Below, in pieces: positions 8,140 through 17,097 of a stretch of DNA of 46,500 nucleotides. Source of the DNA: an uncultured Flavobacteriales bacterium (lineage in GTDB: Bacteria; Bacteroidota; Bacteroidia; Flavobacteriales; Flavobacteriaceae); the NCBI GenBank assembly GCA_913020155.1, contig CAJWBA010000015.1, forward strand, positions 1-46,500, in the 5' to 3' direction. The position numbers and the translations under genes were made by a program. Positions within the stretch are counted from its first letter, which is position 1. The number at the start of each line of letters is the position of its first letter. The notes under the pieces are model-generated. The model was not told the origin of the DNA. It did no database searches and saw only the letters and a list, made by a program, of their open reading frames with translations.

Positions 8140-9852
8140 TTATTTTTCTGCCTTTTGAAACTCTTGATCGTAATAATGAGTTGCATCTTGAATCAAGTCA
8201 TCCATTATTTTTTGTTCTTCCTCAATACGTGTTTTGGACCACCCTAAATAAGATGAAAAATCCTGAAGAATAACTTCCACAAACTGTCTAGCGCTTCCAA
8301 TATCAAAATAAAGTCGTGCTGTTCGGCGCACAAAAAAATCGGAGAGGCTGTTGACCATTTCAAAATGCATACAATACCATAATTCAGACCGAATCAGTTG
8401 TTCTTCCAATGAATTTGCTTCGATTTCTGAGAATTTTTCTAAAATTAAATCTGTATTTCTACCGTAAGTTGTACATAAATATTTAGAAAAATAAAAATCA
8501 TCTATCCCCAGTAAGGCTAACCTTTTTACCAACTCTTGTTGATAAAGATCAACTTCTTTTTCCGAATGAATGGCTGGAGTAACCAAAGGTATTTTTATCG
8601 TCCTTGATTTTTTAAATAGTCCTTTTCGACTTGGAGCTATTTCTTTTAAAACCGCCTTGATTACTCTATCTGCCATTTTACGGTAACCCGTAAGTTTTCC
8701 ACCTGCTATCGAAATCAACCCCGAATCCGAAATGAAAAGTTCGTCTTTACGAGATAACTCCGAAGGCTCTTTATCCGCCTCGTGAATCAAAGGGCGTAAA
8801 CCCGTCCAGTTCGATTCAATATCATTAAGGGTTAAATTTATTCCTTCAAAAGTATGATTGACTGCTTTTAGTAAATACGTTGCATCTTCTTTGGTTGCCA
8901 CAACTCGGTCTAGGCTTCCATAGTAGTTAGTGTCGGTAGTTCCTACATAGGTTGTTTTTCCTCTTGGAATTGCGAAAATCATTCGCCCATCTGAAACATC
9001 AAAATATATTGATTGAGAAATCGGCAGTTTCTCGAAAGGAAAAACAATATGAATCCCTTTAGTTAAGTGTAAATATTTATCGGTAATGGAATTATCTTTC
9101 TTACGAAGTAAATCAACCCAAGGCCCCGCAGCAGAAACAAAAGTTTTTGCTTTGATTTTGAGCTTTCCTCCTGTATTTAAATCAATACAACTGATGCTTT
9201 CGATTTTTGAATTTTTACCATAAACAAACGAATCCATTTTACAGTAATTAATTATTGAAGCCCCGTACTCAGCTGCTTTTTTTAGGATTTCGATAGTTAG
9301 TCTTCCATCGTCAGTTCGATATTCAGCATAATATCCACCCCCTAGAATGGAGTTTTTGTCAAGCAAAGGCTCTTTTTCTGAGGTTTGTTTTTTATTGAGC
9401 ATTCTTCTTCTGTCCTTCCCAGATACATTTGCAAGAAAATCATAAACCCAAAGTCCAATTGAGGTCATCCATTTTCCATAGGTTCCGCCTTTTATCAAGG
9501 GTAACAACATTTTTTCGGGAATTACTAAGTGCGGAGCAAGGTTGTGCACTATGGCACGTTCTGAACCCGATTCTCGAACCAATCCAACCTCAAATTGTTT
9601 TAAATATCGAAGTCCTCCATGGATTAACTTTGTTGATTTATTACTGGTTCCAGAAGCAAAATCGTTTTTTTCGACCAAACAAACACTCAACCCCCTTGAG
9701 GCAGCATCTAAGGCGATCCCAGCACCCGTAACACCGCCTCCAATAATAATTAAATCAAAAGTTGAGGACTGGATCGTTTCAAGCTGTTGCTTTCGATCTA
9801 AAACTGAAAATCGCAAAGATTTATTTAAGGTTTCTTCTTTGTTTAACTTCAT
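8140..9852 (-). CDS. glpD: Glycerol-3-phosphate dehydrogenase (FAD-dependent)
   Basis: Oxidises sn-glycerol 3-phosphate to dihydroxyacetone phosphate and passes electrons to the quinone pool at the inner membrane. The N-terminal FAD-binding fold is clear (LIIIGGGVTGAGIALDAASR), followed by the GlpD signature pieces FASGTSNKSTKLIHGGLRYL and later GLRPLIHEADKEPS and SIAGGKLTGYRKMAD. The C-terminal DAO_C domain follows. About 570 residues, normal for the family. I prefer the ATG at 9852 (MKLNKEE) over a GTG at 9861, because GGAGTGAAAAGG immediately precedes it. The gene overlaps the 3' end of galE by 32 bp, suggesting translational coupling. Confidence 0.93.
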   Translation of the reverse strand: MKLNKEETLNKSLRFSVLDRKQQLETIQSSTFDLIIIGGGVTGAGIALDAASRGLSVCLVEKNDFASGTSNKSTKLIHGGLRYLKQFEVGLVRESGSERAIVHNLAPHLVIPEKMLLPLIKGGTYGKWMTSIGLWVYDFLANVSGKDRRRMLNKKQTSEKEPLLDKNSILGGGYYAEYRTDDGRLTIEILKKAAEYGASIINYCKMDSFVYGKNSKIESISCIDLNTGGKLKIKAKTFVSAAGPWVDLLRKKDNSITDKYLHLTKGIHIVFPFEKLPISQSIYFDVSDGRMIFAIPRGKTTYVGTTDTNYYGSLDRVVATKEDATYLLKAVNHTFEGINLTLNDIESNWTGLRPLIHEADKEPSELSRKDELFISDSGLISIAGGKLTGYRKMADRVIKAVLKEIAPSRKGLFKKSRTIKIPLVTPAIHSEKEVDLYQQELVKRLALLGIDDFYFSKYLCTTYGRNTDLILEKFSEIEANSLEEQLIRSELWYCMHFEMVNSLSDFFVRRTARLYFDIGSARQFVEVILQDFSSYLGWSKTRIEEEQKIMDDLIQDATHYYDQEFQKAEK

Positions 9853-10879
9853 CCTTTTCACTCCATAAATTTTGCTCCCATTCCCAAGATGAACGAATCA
9901 TTTTATCAATATTTCTTTCTGCTTTCCATCCCAATTTTTCTTTTGCAAGTTTCGTTGAAGCATACAACTCAGAAATATCCCCAGCTCTTCTTTCTGTAAT
10001 TTCATAATTCAATTTAACCTTAGATATAGCCTCAAAAGTTTCAATCATTTCCAAAACAGAGTATCCTTTTGTAGATCCCAAATTGAAAGTTTCGTAGGGC
10101 ATGTCTTGTTCTTCATTTAGCAATCGATTCAGAGCATCAATATGTGCTTGCGCCAAATCCATTACGTGAACATAATCTCGTATTGCTGTTCCATCTTGGG
10201 TTGGGTAATCCCCTCCAAAAACTATTAATTTCTCTCGGATTCCTACTGCAGTTTGGGTAATGAATGGCATCAAATTATTGGGAACACCTTTGGGTAATTC
10301 TCCAATAATACCAGATTCATGTGCTCCAATTGGATTGAAATACCTCAACGAAATTGATGAAAAATCACATTTTGTTTTGCAAAGGTCTTCAATAATCTCC
10401 TCTCCTATTTTCTTTGTATTTCCATAAGGAGAAAAAGGTCGTTTTGTATTACTTTTCTCGGTAATGGGAAGTTCATCTGGGGCACCATAAACTGTTGCTG
10501 AGGAAGAAAAAACAAACTTATTAATTCCGTTTTCAATTTGAGAATTCAAGGTATTCAATAAGCAATTCAGATTGTTGTAGTAGTATTTTAAAGGAATATC
10601 TATTGACACCCCAACTGCTTTAAGCGCCGCAAGATGAATCACAGCAAGAGTATCGTTGTGTTGATCAAATATTTTAGTCGTAGCTTCTCTATTAGACAAA
10701 TCGACCTTTATGAAAAGTGGTCGCTTACCCGTAATTTGTTTTATTCTATCTAAGCTAGCTTCTGATGAATTGGAAAGATCGTCCAAAATGAGTACTTCAA
10801 ATTGATTTTCTATTAATTGAACAACTAAGTGCGATCCTACATAACCACACCCGCCTGTTACTATTATTTTACGATCCAT
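9821..10879 (-). CDS. galE: UDP-glucose 4-epimerase
   Basis: Interconverts UDP-glucose and UDP-galactose with tightly bound NAD. 352 residues of the extended SDR family: NAD-binding GGCGYVGSHL at residues 8-17, the catalytic SSSATVYG stretch with Ser/Thr near 125, YGNTKK with the YxxxK pair near 150, and RYFNPIGAH near 180, all hallmarks of GalE. It is the first gene of a minus-strand group (galE-glpD-phosphatase), diverging from galT across 129 bp, which probably holds promoters for both directions. With galT and the galactokinase-like gene it forms a Leloir galactose set. Confidence 0.95.
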   Translation of the reverse strand: MDRKIIVTGGCGYVGSHLVVQLIENQFEVLILDDLSNSSEASLDRIKQITGKRPLFIKVDLSNREATTKIFDQHNDTLAVIHLAALKAVGVSIDIPLKYYYNNLNCLLNTLNSQIENGINKFVFSSSATVYGAPDELPITEKSNTKRPFSPYGNTKKIGEEIIEDLCKTKCDFSSISLRYFNPIGAHESGIIGELPKGVPNNLMPFITQTAVGIREKLIVFGGDYPTQDGTAIRDYVHVMDLAQAHIDALNRLLNEEQDMPYETFNLGSTKGYSVLEMIETFEAISKVKLNYEITERRAGDISELYASTKLAKEKLGWKAERNIDKMIRSSWEWEQNLWSEKDEVKQRRNLK

Positions 10880-11008
10880 AAATCAAATTAAGTCGGTTTT
10901 TAAATCTAAATCAAACAACTTTAAATGTCATACTCTAAATATACAGACAACTAAACGACTATTAAGCTTAAAATTTGATAAATTGTAATTCTAAACCATC
11001 GTAGAAAA

Positions 11009-12031
11009 ATGAATACAGATTTACAAAATTATTCGCATAAACGACACAATATCTTAACAAACGAATGGGTATTGGTTTCTCCACATCGAACCAAGCGCCC
11101 CTGGAATGGAAAGCAAGAAAAGCTTGATCCTAAAAAAAGGGATCAGTACGTGTCTGATTGTTATTTATGTGCAGGTAATATTCGAGCAAATGGGGAAAAA
11201 AATCCAAACTACAAGGATGTTTTTATTTTTACAAATGATTTTACTGCCTTGGAAAAAAATCAAAAAAAATTTTCGATTGATGATGGATTAATTCAAGCAC
11301 AAAGTGAAGCTGGAATTTGTAAAGTAATTTGCTTTAGTCACGATCACTCAAAAAGTTTAGCCGACATGGAGGTTTCTAAAATCGAAAACGTAATTGAAGT
11401 TTTGCAGAGCGAATTCAAGTCATTAGGGTCGAAAAAAGACATTAATTATATTCAAATTTTTGAAAACAAGGGAGCTATTATGGGTTGCAGCAACCCGCAT
11501 CCACACGGTCAAATGTGGTGTCAAGCTTCATTACCCAACGAAGTGGCAAAAAAAAATTGCAGCCAACTCAACTACTTTAAAAAACTCAAAAAAGGTTTGT
11601 TAGAAACTTATTTAGAACAAGAACTTCAAAAAAAAGAACGCATTATTTTTCAAAATAATGATTTTGTTGTTTTGATTCCTTTCTGGGCTGTATGGCCTTA
11701 TGAAACCATGATTATTCCAAAGAAAAAGTCCTCAGATATTTCTGGGCTTTCATACAAGGAACGCTTTGCATTTGCAGAATCAATTTCAAAGCTAACAAAG
11801 ATGTATGATGCCCTTTTTAATTGTTCATTCCCTTATTCCAGTGGAATACACCAAGCTCCAACCAATGGTAAAAAAAATGAGCACTGGCATTGGCATATGG
11901 CTTTTTATCCTCCGCTTCTAAGAAGTGTAACAGTTAAAAAATTCATGGTAGGATACGAAATGTTTGGATCTCCTCAGCGTGACCTTACTCCAGAAAAAGC
12001 TGCCCAAAATTTAAGAAAATTGATGATTTGA
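11009..12031 (+). CDS. galT: Galactose-1-phosphate uridylyltransferase
   Basis: Transfers UMP between UDP-glucose and galactose 1-phosphate. 340 residues with all expected motifs: the zinc-binding CYLCAGN near residue 52, NPHPHGQMW near 160 containing the HPH triad whose central His is uridylylated, and a C-terminal metal-binding HWHWHMAFYPPLLRS near 293. VLVSPHRTKRPWNGKQE at the N terminus is the usual start of the GalT fold. It is divergent from galE. A hairpin terminator candidate follows at 12126. Confidence 0.95.
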   Translation: MNTDLQNYSHKRHNILTNEWVLVSPHRTKRPWNGKQEKLDPKKRDQYVSDCYLCAGNIRANGEKNPNYKDVFIFTNDFTALEKNQKKFSIDDGLIQAQSEAGICKVICFSHDHSKSLADMEVSKIENVIEVLQSEFKSLGSKKDINYIQIFENKGAIMGCSNPHPHGQMWCQASLPNEVAKKNCSQLNYFKKLKKGLLETYLEQELQKKERIIFQNNDFVVLIPFWAVWPYETMIIPKKKSSDISGLSYKERFAFAESISKLTKMYDALFNCSFPYSSGIHQAPTNGKKNEHWHWHMAFYPPLLRSVTVKKFMVGYEMFGSPQRDLTPEKAAQNLRKLMI

Positions 12032-12352
12032 TAGCTTGAGCTTTAGGGAAATTAAAATAAAAAAGCCTGTCTTTTATAACGAGATTAACATTTTGATTTT
12101 TAACTCTGCTTACCGCTATATTTTTAAACCCTTTAGAAATCTTAAGGGTTTTTTAGATTTGATAGTCACTGATTGTGAGATCTTTTTCTTTGTCTTAAGC
12201 AATTCCTAAACAAAATAGCATAATCCTTACCTTGATATAGTACTTTTAGAGCCTCTTTTTTTGAAAAACAAGAAAGCTAATTGCACATAGAATTTTGAGA
12301 ATACCTTGTTCAGTCAAATAATTCTTGTTAAACTTGTTGAGGACAATTAAAA
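12032..12352. other. 321-bp intergenic stretch
   Basis: No open frame of note and no RNA gene recognised. It holds the terminator candidate at 12126-12154. The remaining ~200 bp before the monooxygenase gene are AT-rich, without an exact TAnnTTTG element that I could place. Confidence 0.5.
12126..12154 (+). terminator. Rho-independent terminator candidate after galT
   Basis: Perfect 8-bp stem AAACCCTT (12126-12133) with AAGGGTTT (12144-12151), 10-base loop, then TTT continuing the T run to 12154. It lies 95 bases after the galT stop. Confidence 0.6.
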
Positions 12353-13513
12353 ATGAAAAAAGAAGATATTAATATTGAGCACCCAAATTTTGATGGGGCA
12401 GAGGTTTCTTGGTTTTCTCCACTTTGTGATGGAGATGACGATTTTTTGGGGCACCGTAATCCAAATTTTAAAAGCAGTTGGGAAAATACTTCTAAAATTG
12501 TTCAAACAGCAGATAAACTTGGGTTTAAAAATGTATTATGTCCTTCTTCTTATCAGGTGGGTCAAGACACCATGACATTTGCATCTGCAATGGCTCCGCT
12601 CACAAAAAAAATCAATCTCCTTGTAGCAATTCGATGTGGAGAAATACACCCCCCAATGCTGGCTCGTGCACTAGCTACTTTAGATCATATTTTAAAGGGA
12701 AGACTAACTGTAAACATCATCTCTTCGGATTTACCAGGCACAATACTTCCCTCCTCAGAACGCTATGCTCGATCTAGAGAGGTAATTGAAATTTTAAAAC
12801 AAGCTTGGACACAAGATGAAATAGATTTTCAAGGTGAATTTTATGAATTAAAATTATCCTCCGACCCTGTTAAACCCTATCAACAAAATGGAGGCCCACT
12901 TTTATACTTTGGCGGATACTCCCCTGATGGATTAGCACTTTGTGCAGAATTTTGTGATGTGTACCTCATGTGGCCGGAAACAGAGGATAAACTCCAAGAT
13001 TTGATGCATAATATGACCCATCAAGCTTCTGGATATGGAAGAACCGTTCAATTTGGTTTAAGAATTCACGTTATCGTTCGAGAAACAGAGGACGAGGCAA
13101 AAGCTTATGCTAAGTATTTGATTGCTAATCTTGATATAGAACAAGGAAATGAAATTCGTAATCGGGCACAGGATACAAAGTCATTGGGTGTATCCCGACA
13201 ATCCGAACTGCGAAATGCTGCAGACGAAGATTATTATGTTGAGCCAAACCTCTGGACTGGGATTGGATTAGCTCGGTCAGGTTGCGGTGCTGCAATCGTC
13301 GGAAACCCAGATCAAGTTTATGAAAAAATTCAACGTTACATTCAAATGGGAATTCGGTCGTTTATTTTTTCTGGCTACCCTCATCTTCAAGAAGCAGAAT
13401 ATTTTTCAAAGCTGGTAATGCCTAGATTAAAAACGGTTTCCCTTCCCGAAGTTTTGGGAAGAGTTCCAACACAAAGTCCAAAAACACCCTTAGAAAAAGG
13501 TCCACGAAAATAA
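12353..13513 (+). CDS. LLM-class flavin-dependent monooxygenase, alkanesulfonate monooxygenase (SsuD)-like
   Basis: 386 residues of the bacterial luciferase-like fold. Diagnostic pieces run in the same order as in SsuD: LLVAIRCGEIHPPMLARAL, ATLDHILKGRLTVNIISSD, the SSERYARSREV segment, LLYFGGYSPDGLALC, VYLMWPET, GRTVQFGLRIHVIVRETEDEA, and a C-terminal GxAAIVGNPDQVYEKI. SsuD-type enzymes use FMNH2 and oxygen to split C-S bonds of sulfonates, and the related SQ monooxygenases act on sulfoquinovose. A flavin reductase partner is not present in the window. The next gene, an SGLT-like symporter, begins 4 bp after the stop, so the two are almost surely cotranscribed. The exact substrate is unknown. 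Confidence 0.85.
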   Translation: MKKEDINIEHPNFDGAEVSWFSPLCDGDDDFLGHRNPNFKSSWENTSKIVQTADKLGFKNVLCPSSYQVGQDTMTFASAMAPLTKKINLLVAIRCGEIHPPMLARALATLDHILKGRLTVNIISSDLPGTILPSSERYARSREVIEILKQAWTQDEIDFQGEFYELKLSSDPVKPYQQNGGPLLYFGGYSPDGLALCAEFCDVYLMWPETEDKLQDLMHNMTHQASGYGRTVQFGLRIHVIVRETEDEAKAYAKYLIANLDIEQGNEIRNRAQDTKSLGVSRQSELRNAADEDYYVEPNLWTGIGLARSGCGAAIVGNPDQVYEKIQRYIQMGIRSFIFSGYPHLQEAEYFSKLVMPRLKTVSLPEVLGRVPTQSPKTPLEKGPRK

Positions 13514-13517
13514 AGTT

Positions 13518-15059
13518 ATGATCGATTTCATTATTGTTATTGGATATTTTGCACTAATTCTATTCATTGCATTACGTGGGAAAATAGCTGCTAATAGTTC
13601 TGCTGAAGAATATTTTTTGAGTTCTCGAAGCCTTTCTTGGTATTCAATTGCGCTTTCAACAATAGCTACTAACATTCAAGGGTATCAGTTTTTAGGTATG
13701 ATGGGCTCAGCATATCTCTATGGTCTGGCACAGGCAAATCTTGAGATCAATGCCGTTCAAGGAATCTTGTTAGGGACTTTTGTTTTTACCCCCCTATTTT
13801 TAAAAGAAAAAATTACAACCATTACCCAATTCATTAAAGTTAAACTTGGAGCTCAAATAGCGCTTTTTTATTCTTTGGCAAACATTAGTCTTTTTGCAAC
13901 CCTAACTTTAGGTGCTGCTCTCTTTTGGGGTGCCTATGCTGCTGATATGGTTTTTGGAGAACAACTTGCTTTCTTGCACTCCAATCGGATCATACGAATT
14001 GGAATTTTGATTTTTATTTTAGGGATATTCTCTGCTATCTACACCTATTATGGTGGACTTAGCGCAGTTGTAAAAACTGATATTGTGCAGTTTTCTGTAT
14101 TACTCATAGGTGGGATTGTAGTTTGTTTAGTTGCCGTTTATCATCTGGGAGGATGGGAGCAATTGTATGTAAAAACTCCAGAAAAAATGCATCTGCACTT
14201 ACCAGCATCTCACCAAACGTTACCTTGGACCCATCTGTTTGGATTGTTCTTTCTAAACATCAACTATTGGTGTGCCAATCAAACGGTAATGCAACGAGCT
14301 CTTGCTGCAAAAAACATTACTCATGCACAAGCTGGACTTATGGTTGGTGGGGTGATCAAATATTTTATGGCAGTAATTATTGTAATCCCAGGAATTGCTC
14401 TCTACGGTATTATTGGAGATAGTCTGGGTGAGCCCGATCTGGCATTTCCCTACCTCGTTAAAACATATCTACCCGTAGGTTTAAAGGGGGTTGTTTTGTG
14501 TGGTTTATTTGCCTCTTTGATGAGTACAGTTGACTCTACATTTAATTCTCTTGCAACCCTGTGGTCTGTTGATATTTATGCTGCTTACCTCAATCCCAAA
14601 GCAAATGATAAGCAAAAAATAAATGCCGGACGAAAAGCAATACTTGTAAGCCTAGGAACTGCATTACTTATGGGTTTTATTTTACTTTACCTCAAATTCG
14701 ATAACCCAAACTCAGCTTTTACTCATACGTTGAATAATCTTAGATATTACATCAATTGTGGTATCGTTGTGTTGATTTGTAGCGCAATAATAATTATCAA
14801 ACCTCAGACAAAATCAATACTTATCGCATTTTTGATTACCATCCCATTGAATATTATACTCCAGCTTTTGTTTCCAGAAATGAATTATTTTATCCGTGCT
14901 TTTTGGGTAATTTTCTCTGGATTGGGAATTGCTATAATAGGAAGCAGAAGTGGGTTGGTTTCAATTAAAAATCTTTTTGAGGCATCAACTCCTCAACACA
15001 AGTTTTGGGGTTTTATGCTTCTTTTGAGTTTACTTATCTTACATTATGTTTTTCATTAG
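13518..15059 (+). CDS. Sodium:solute symporter (SSS family, SGLT-like)
   Basis: 513 residues with roughly 13-14 hydrophobic segments across the whole length, an inner-membrane Na+-coupled transporter. SSS markers include YFLSSRSLSWYSIALSTIAT near residue 35, GGLSAVVKTDIVQ near 180 and NINYWCANQTVMQRALAAKN near 250, the last closely resembling the sugar-transporting SGLT branch. It follows the SsuD-like monooxygenase with a 4-bp gap; the natural inference is that it imports the monooxygenase substrate or a related organic solute. A sugar or sulfo-sugar is suggested but not shown. Nearby galactose genes make galactose an alternative substrate. Confidence 0.88.
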   Translation: MIDFIIVIGYFALILFIALRGKIAANSSAEEYFLSSRSLSWYSIALSTIATNIQGYQFLGMMGSAYLYGLAQANLEINAVQGILLGTFVFTPLFLKEKITTITQFIKVKLGAQIALFYSLANISLFATLTLGAALFWGAYAADMVFGEQLAFLHSNRIIRIGILIFILGIFSAIYTYYGGLSAVVKTDIVQFSVLLIGGIVVCLVAVYHLGGWEQLYVKTPEKMHLHLPASHQTLPWTHLFGLFFLNINYWCANQTVMQRALAAKNITHAQAGLMVGGVIKYFMAVIIVIPGIALYGIIGDSLGEPDLAFPYLVKTYLPVGLKGVVLCGLFASLMSTVDSTFNSLATLWSVDIYAAYLNPKANDKQKINAGRKAILVSLGTALLMGFILLYLKFDNPNSAFTHTLNNLRYYINCGIVVLICSAIIIIKPQTKSILIAFLITIPLNIILQLLFPEMNYFIRAFWVIFSGLGIAIIGSRSGLVSIKNLFEASTPQHKFWGFMLLLSLLILHYVFH

Positions 15060-15122
15060 AATACAAAAGCTATTCTGTCCTTTTCAAGATTCCTACTTCT
15101 CTATGTTTTCACCGCTGGTTTT

Positions 15123-15722
15123 GTGATCTGCGAAAAAGTAAACAATACTAAAGCAGATGAATTTGTTGAAGCTTCCATAAAAGTCCACGGCATGGAGGAT
15201 TTTAATAAAAAAATTGATTTTCTTCATTCAAAGAACGGGTTTCGTAGAACCTTTAACGATAAACCTATTGCAATACCGTACTCCCTTGCTTTTATTTACA
15301 AAGAAGCACTTAATTCAGTACTCTATTTTTTTATACTACCTTATGTACTAAAAGATAAAGGGGCAATCAAAACCCTAAAGGATATTGAAAAAATAAAAGT
15401 GGTAATTTATCAAAAAATGGAAGTGAATTTTACAGAGAAAGATGGAGGTGTAGATTTTCAAGATAATTTTCTTTATTGGATCAATAAAAAAAGAAAAACA
15501 CTTGACTATTTGGCTTATCTATATCATACAAATAAAGGTGGAGTTTGTTTTCGAGTTGCAATAAGTCGAAGAACTATGGATGGAGTTGTCTTTCAAGATT
15601 ATGAAAATTACAGCGTCCCAAAAAACACCCCACTGGATGAATTGTATAAATTATACAAAAAAGGAGAGCTTGAATTGTTTTCCATGATTGAAAGTAATTC
15701 CATAAGAATTTTGAAACCATAA
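15123..15722 (+). CDS. DUF6503-like protein, probably 5'-damaged
   Basis: 199 residues from a GTG at 15123. The frame is open upstream to the symporter stop and encodes RFLLLYVFTAGFVICEKVNN, which looks like a secretion leader, but no ATG, GTG or TTG precedes it there (only CTG or ATT). The body resembles the DUF6503 family of secreted Bacteroidota proteins as I recall them: a start like ADEFVEASIKVHG, VLYFFILPYVLKDK, then WINKKRKTLDYLAYLYHTN, GGVCFRVAISRRT and FQDYENYSVP. The stretch between residues 25 and 45 seems shorter than in relatives. It could be a decayed gene or use a non-standard start. Function unknown. Confidence 0.55.
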   Translation: MICEKVNNTKADEFVEASIKVHGMEDFNKKIDFLHSKNGFRRTFNDKPIAIPYSLAFIYKEALNSVLYFFILPYVLKDKGAIKTLKDIEKIKVVIYQKMEVNFTEKDGGVDFQDNFLYWINKKRKTLDYLAYLYHTNKGGVCFRVAISRRTMDGVVFQDYENYSVPKNTPLDELYKLYKKGELELFSMIESNSIRILKP

Positions 15723-15728
15723 GCTCAG

Positions 15729-16091
15729 ATGAAAAAAATTAATTTACAAGAAAAATTTTCGCTCTTCGAAGATCATTGGAGCCCAAAAATTATTGGAGAA
15801 ATGAATGGACATCTCATAAAAATAGCAAAAGTTAAAGGCAAATTTGTATGGCACGACCACGCAAATGAAGATGAATTGTTTTTGATCATTAAAGGCAGTT
15901 TGCGCCTAGAGTTTATCCATAAGGAAGCTGTTGTTTTGAATGAGGGAGAAATTCTAATTGTTCCTCGTGGAGTTGAACATAAGCCAATTGCTGATGAAGA
16001 AGTATGGTTGATGCTTTTTGAACCCAGCTCAACAAAACACACTGGAAATATTCAAACTAAATTGACACAAAACAAGCAAGATAAAATCTAG
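15729..16091 (+). CDS. Cupin-domain protein
   Basis: 120 residues forming one small cupin barrel. Motif 1 is WHDHANEDELFLIIKGSLRL (two His and a Glu as metal ligands), motif 2 is GEILIVPRGVEHKPIA, with the final His ligand. The C terminus is a short charged tail. Such stand-alone cupins act as metal-dependent enzymes or ligand sensors; no substrate is evident. It begins 6 bp after the preceding gene and converges on the SOUL gene with only 4 bp between the stops. Confidence 0.85.
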   Translation: MKKINLQEKFSLFEDHWSPKIIGEMNGHLIKIAKVKGKFVWHDHANEDELFLIIKGSLRLEFIHKEAVVLNEGEILIVPRGVEHKPIADEEVWLMLFEPSSTKHTGNIQTKLTQNKQDKI

Positions 16092-16095
16092 ATTA

Positions 16096-16638
16096 TTAAT
16101 TCCATTCTATCGGAATAGAGATTTCGTTTCGTCGATTGATAAAATTGTATGGACTGTTGTAAACAAGAACTATAGGACTACCCATTATTTTAATTCCCTC
16201 TCTTTTTAAACTTTTTTCTAATTGCTCCGTAAAATTCTTCTCCTTTGTTGCGTTGGTGTATCCCGAGTAGCGAATCGTCGCAAAATACCCTTCTTTTGAC
16301 TGAAATATCTGAACTTCTGATTCTTGTGGAGAAGGAGTAGTCTCTGGCTTAAACTTTCGTGGCAAAACAAAAGCCATGGAATTACCATTTCTAGTTTTCC
16401 CCATGTGAACCGGAGTAGTCATTGCTATTTTGGTTTGAGATTCATTTGCTCCAGAAATATATTTAAAAAGCGAACGGAATCCAGACGAATTATTACTTTC
16501 TGAAACGTAAGTTGCCATCATTACTGTTGGATAATAGCGTACTTCAAAATCAGCTTTAGTTTGAATTATTTCATACAATTGTTCTTCTGTTTGTGCCATA
16601 AGTAAAAACGGGAAAAATAAAAAAATACAATATTTCAT
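16096..16638 (-). CDS. SOUL heme-binding family protein, secreted
   Basis: 180 residues with a signal peptide (1-15, ending LMAQ). The mature part has the SOUL-family order: YEIIQTKADFEVRYYPTVMMA, GFRSLFKYISGAN, KIAMTTPVHM near residue 78, MAFVLPRKF, and RYSGYTNATKE. These match SOUL/HBP heme-binding proteins, which bind heme or tetrapyrroles loosely. Location is probably periplasmic. No heme-uptake genes are adjacent, so the biological role is open. Confidence 0.88.
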   Translation of the reverse strand: MKYCIFLFFPFLLMAQTEEQLYEIIQTKADFEVRYYPTVMMATYVSESNNSSGFRSLFKYISGANESQTKIAMTTPVHMGKTRNGNSMAFVLPRKFKPETTPSPQESEVQIFQSKEGYFATIRYSGYTNATKEKNFTEQLEKSLKREGIKIMGSPIVLVYNSPYNFINRRNEISIPIEWN

Positions 16639-16734
16639 CTTTAATAAAGGTATGAAATACAGATGGTTTTTAGAAGGATTTTACGCTTTATTGAGCTCAA
16701 AAAACTAGTTTCATGAAATTATGTACCTTTAGAT

Positions 16735-17097
16735 ATGTCAAAAATGAAGCTAAAAATGTCTTTTCTTGCAGAGCCTTCTGACGCCAATTATCGTGGAAAT
16801 GTTCATGGTGGTAAAGTAATGAAATGGATTGATGAAGTTGGTTATGCTTTATCTGTTCAATATTCTGGCAAATATTGTGTAACCAAATTTGTAGATGATA
16901 TTGAATTTTTGGAACCTGTTCATATTGGTGATTTGGTAATTCTAAAGGCAGAAATCATTAAAGTTGGAAATACATCCTTACGAATCCACGTCAATGTTTC
17001 TAGTGAAAGTTTAATTGAAAAGATTAAAAAACAAAATTGTGCCTGTGATATTGTTTTTGTAGCTGTCGATGAAGGTGGAAACAAAGTTCAGGTTTAA
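16735..17097 (+). CDS. Acyl-CoA thioesterase (hotdog fold)
   Basis: 120 residues of the YciA/BACH-type hotdog family. ANYRGNVHGGKVMKWIDEVGY holds the conserved N-x-HGG-x2-M-x2-DE active-site pattern that hydrolyses acyl-CoA thioesters in the cytoplasm. VDDIEFLEPVHIGDLV is the usual second strand/helix region. It is short for the family at the C terminus but complete through the fold. The last 4 bases overlap the end of the convergent minus-strand gene. Confidence 0.85.
   Translation: MSKMKLKMSFLAEPSDANYRGNVHGGKVMKWIDEVGYALSVQYSGKYCVTKFVDDIEFLEPVHIGDLVILKAEIIKVGNTSLRIHVNVSSESLIEKIKKQNCACDIVFVAVDEGGNKVQV

Noticed and set aside
9429-10007. Three overlapping plus-strand frames opposite glpD and galE
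   Set aside because: Shadows of the conserved minus-strand genes; no recognisable protein features.
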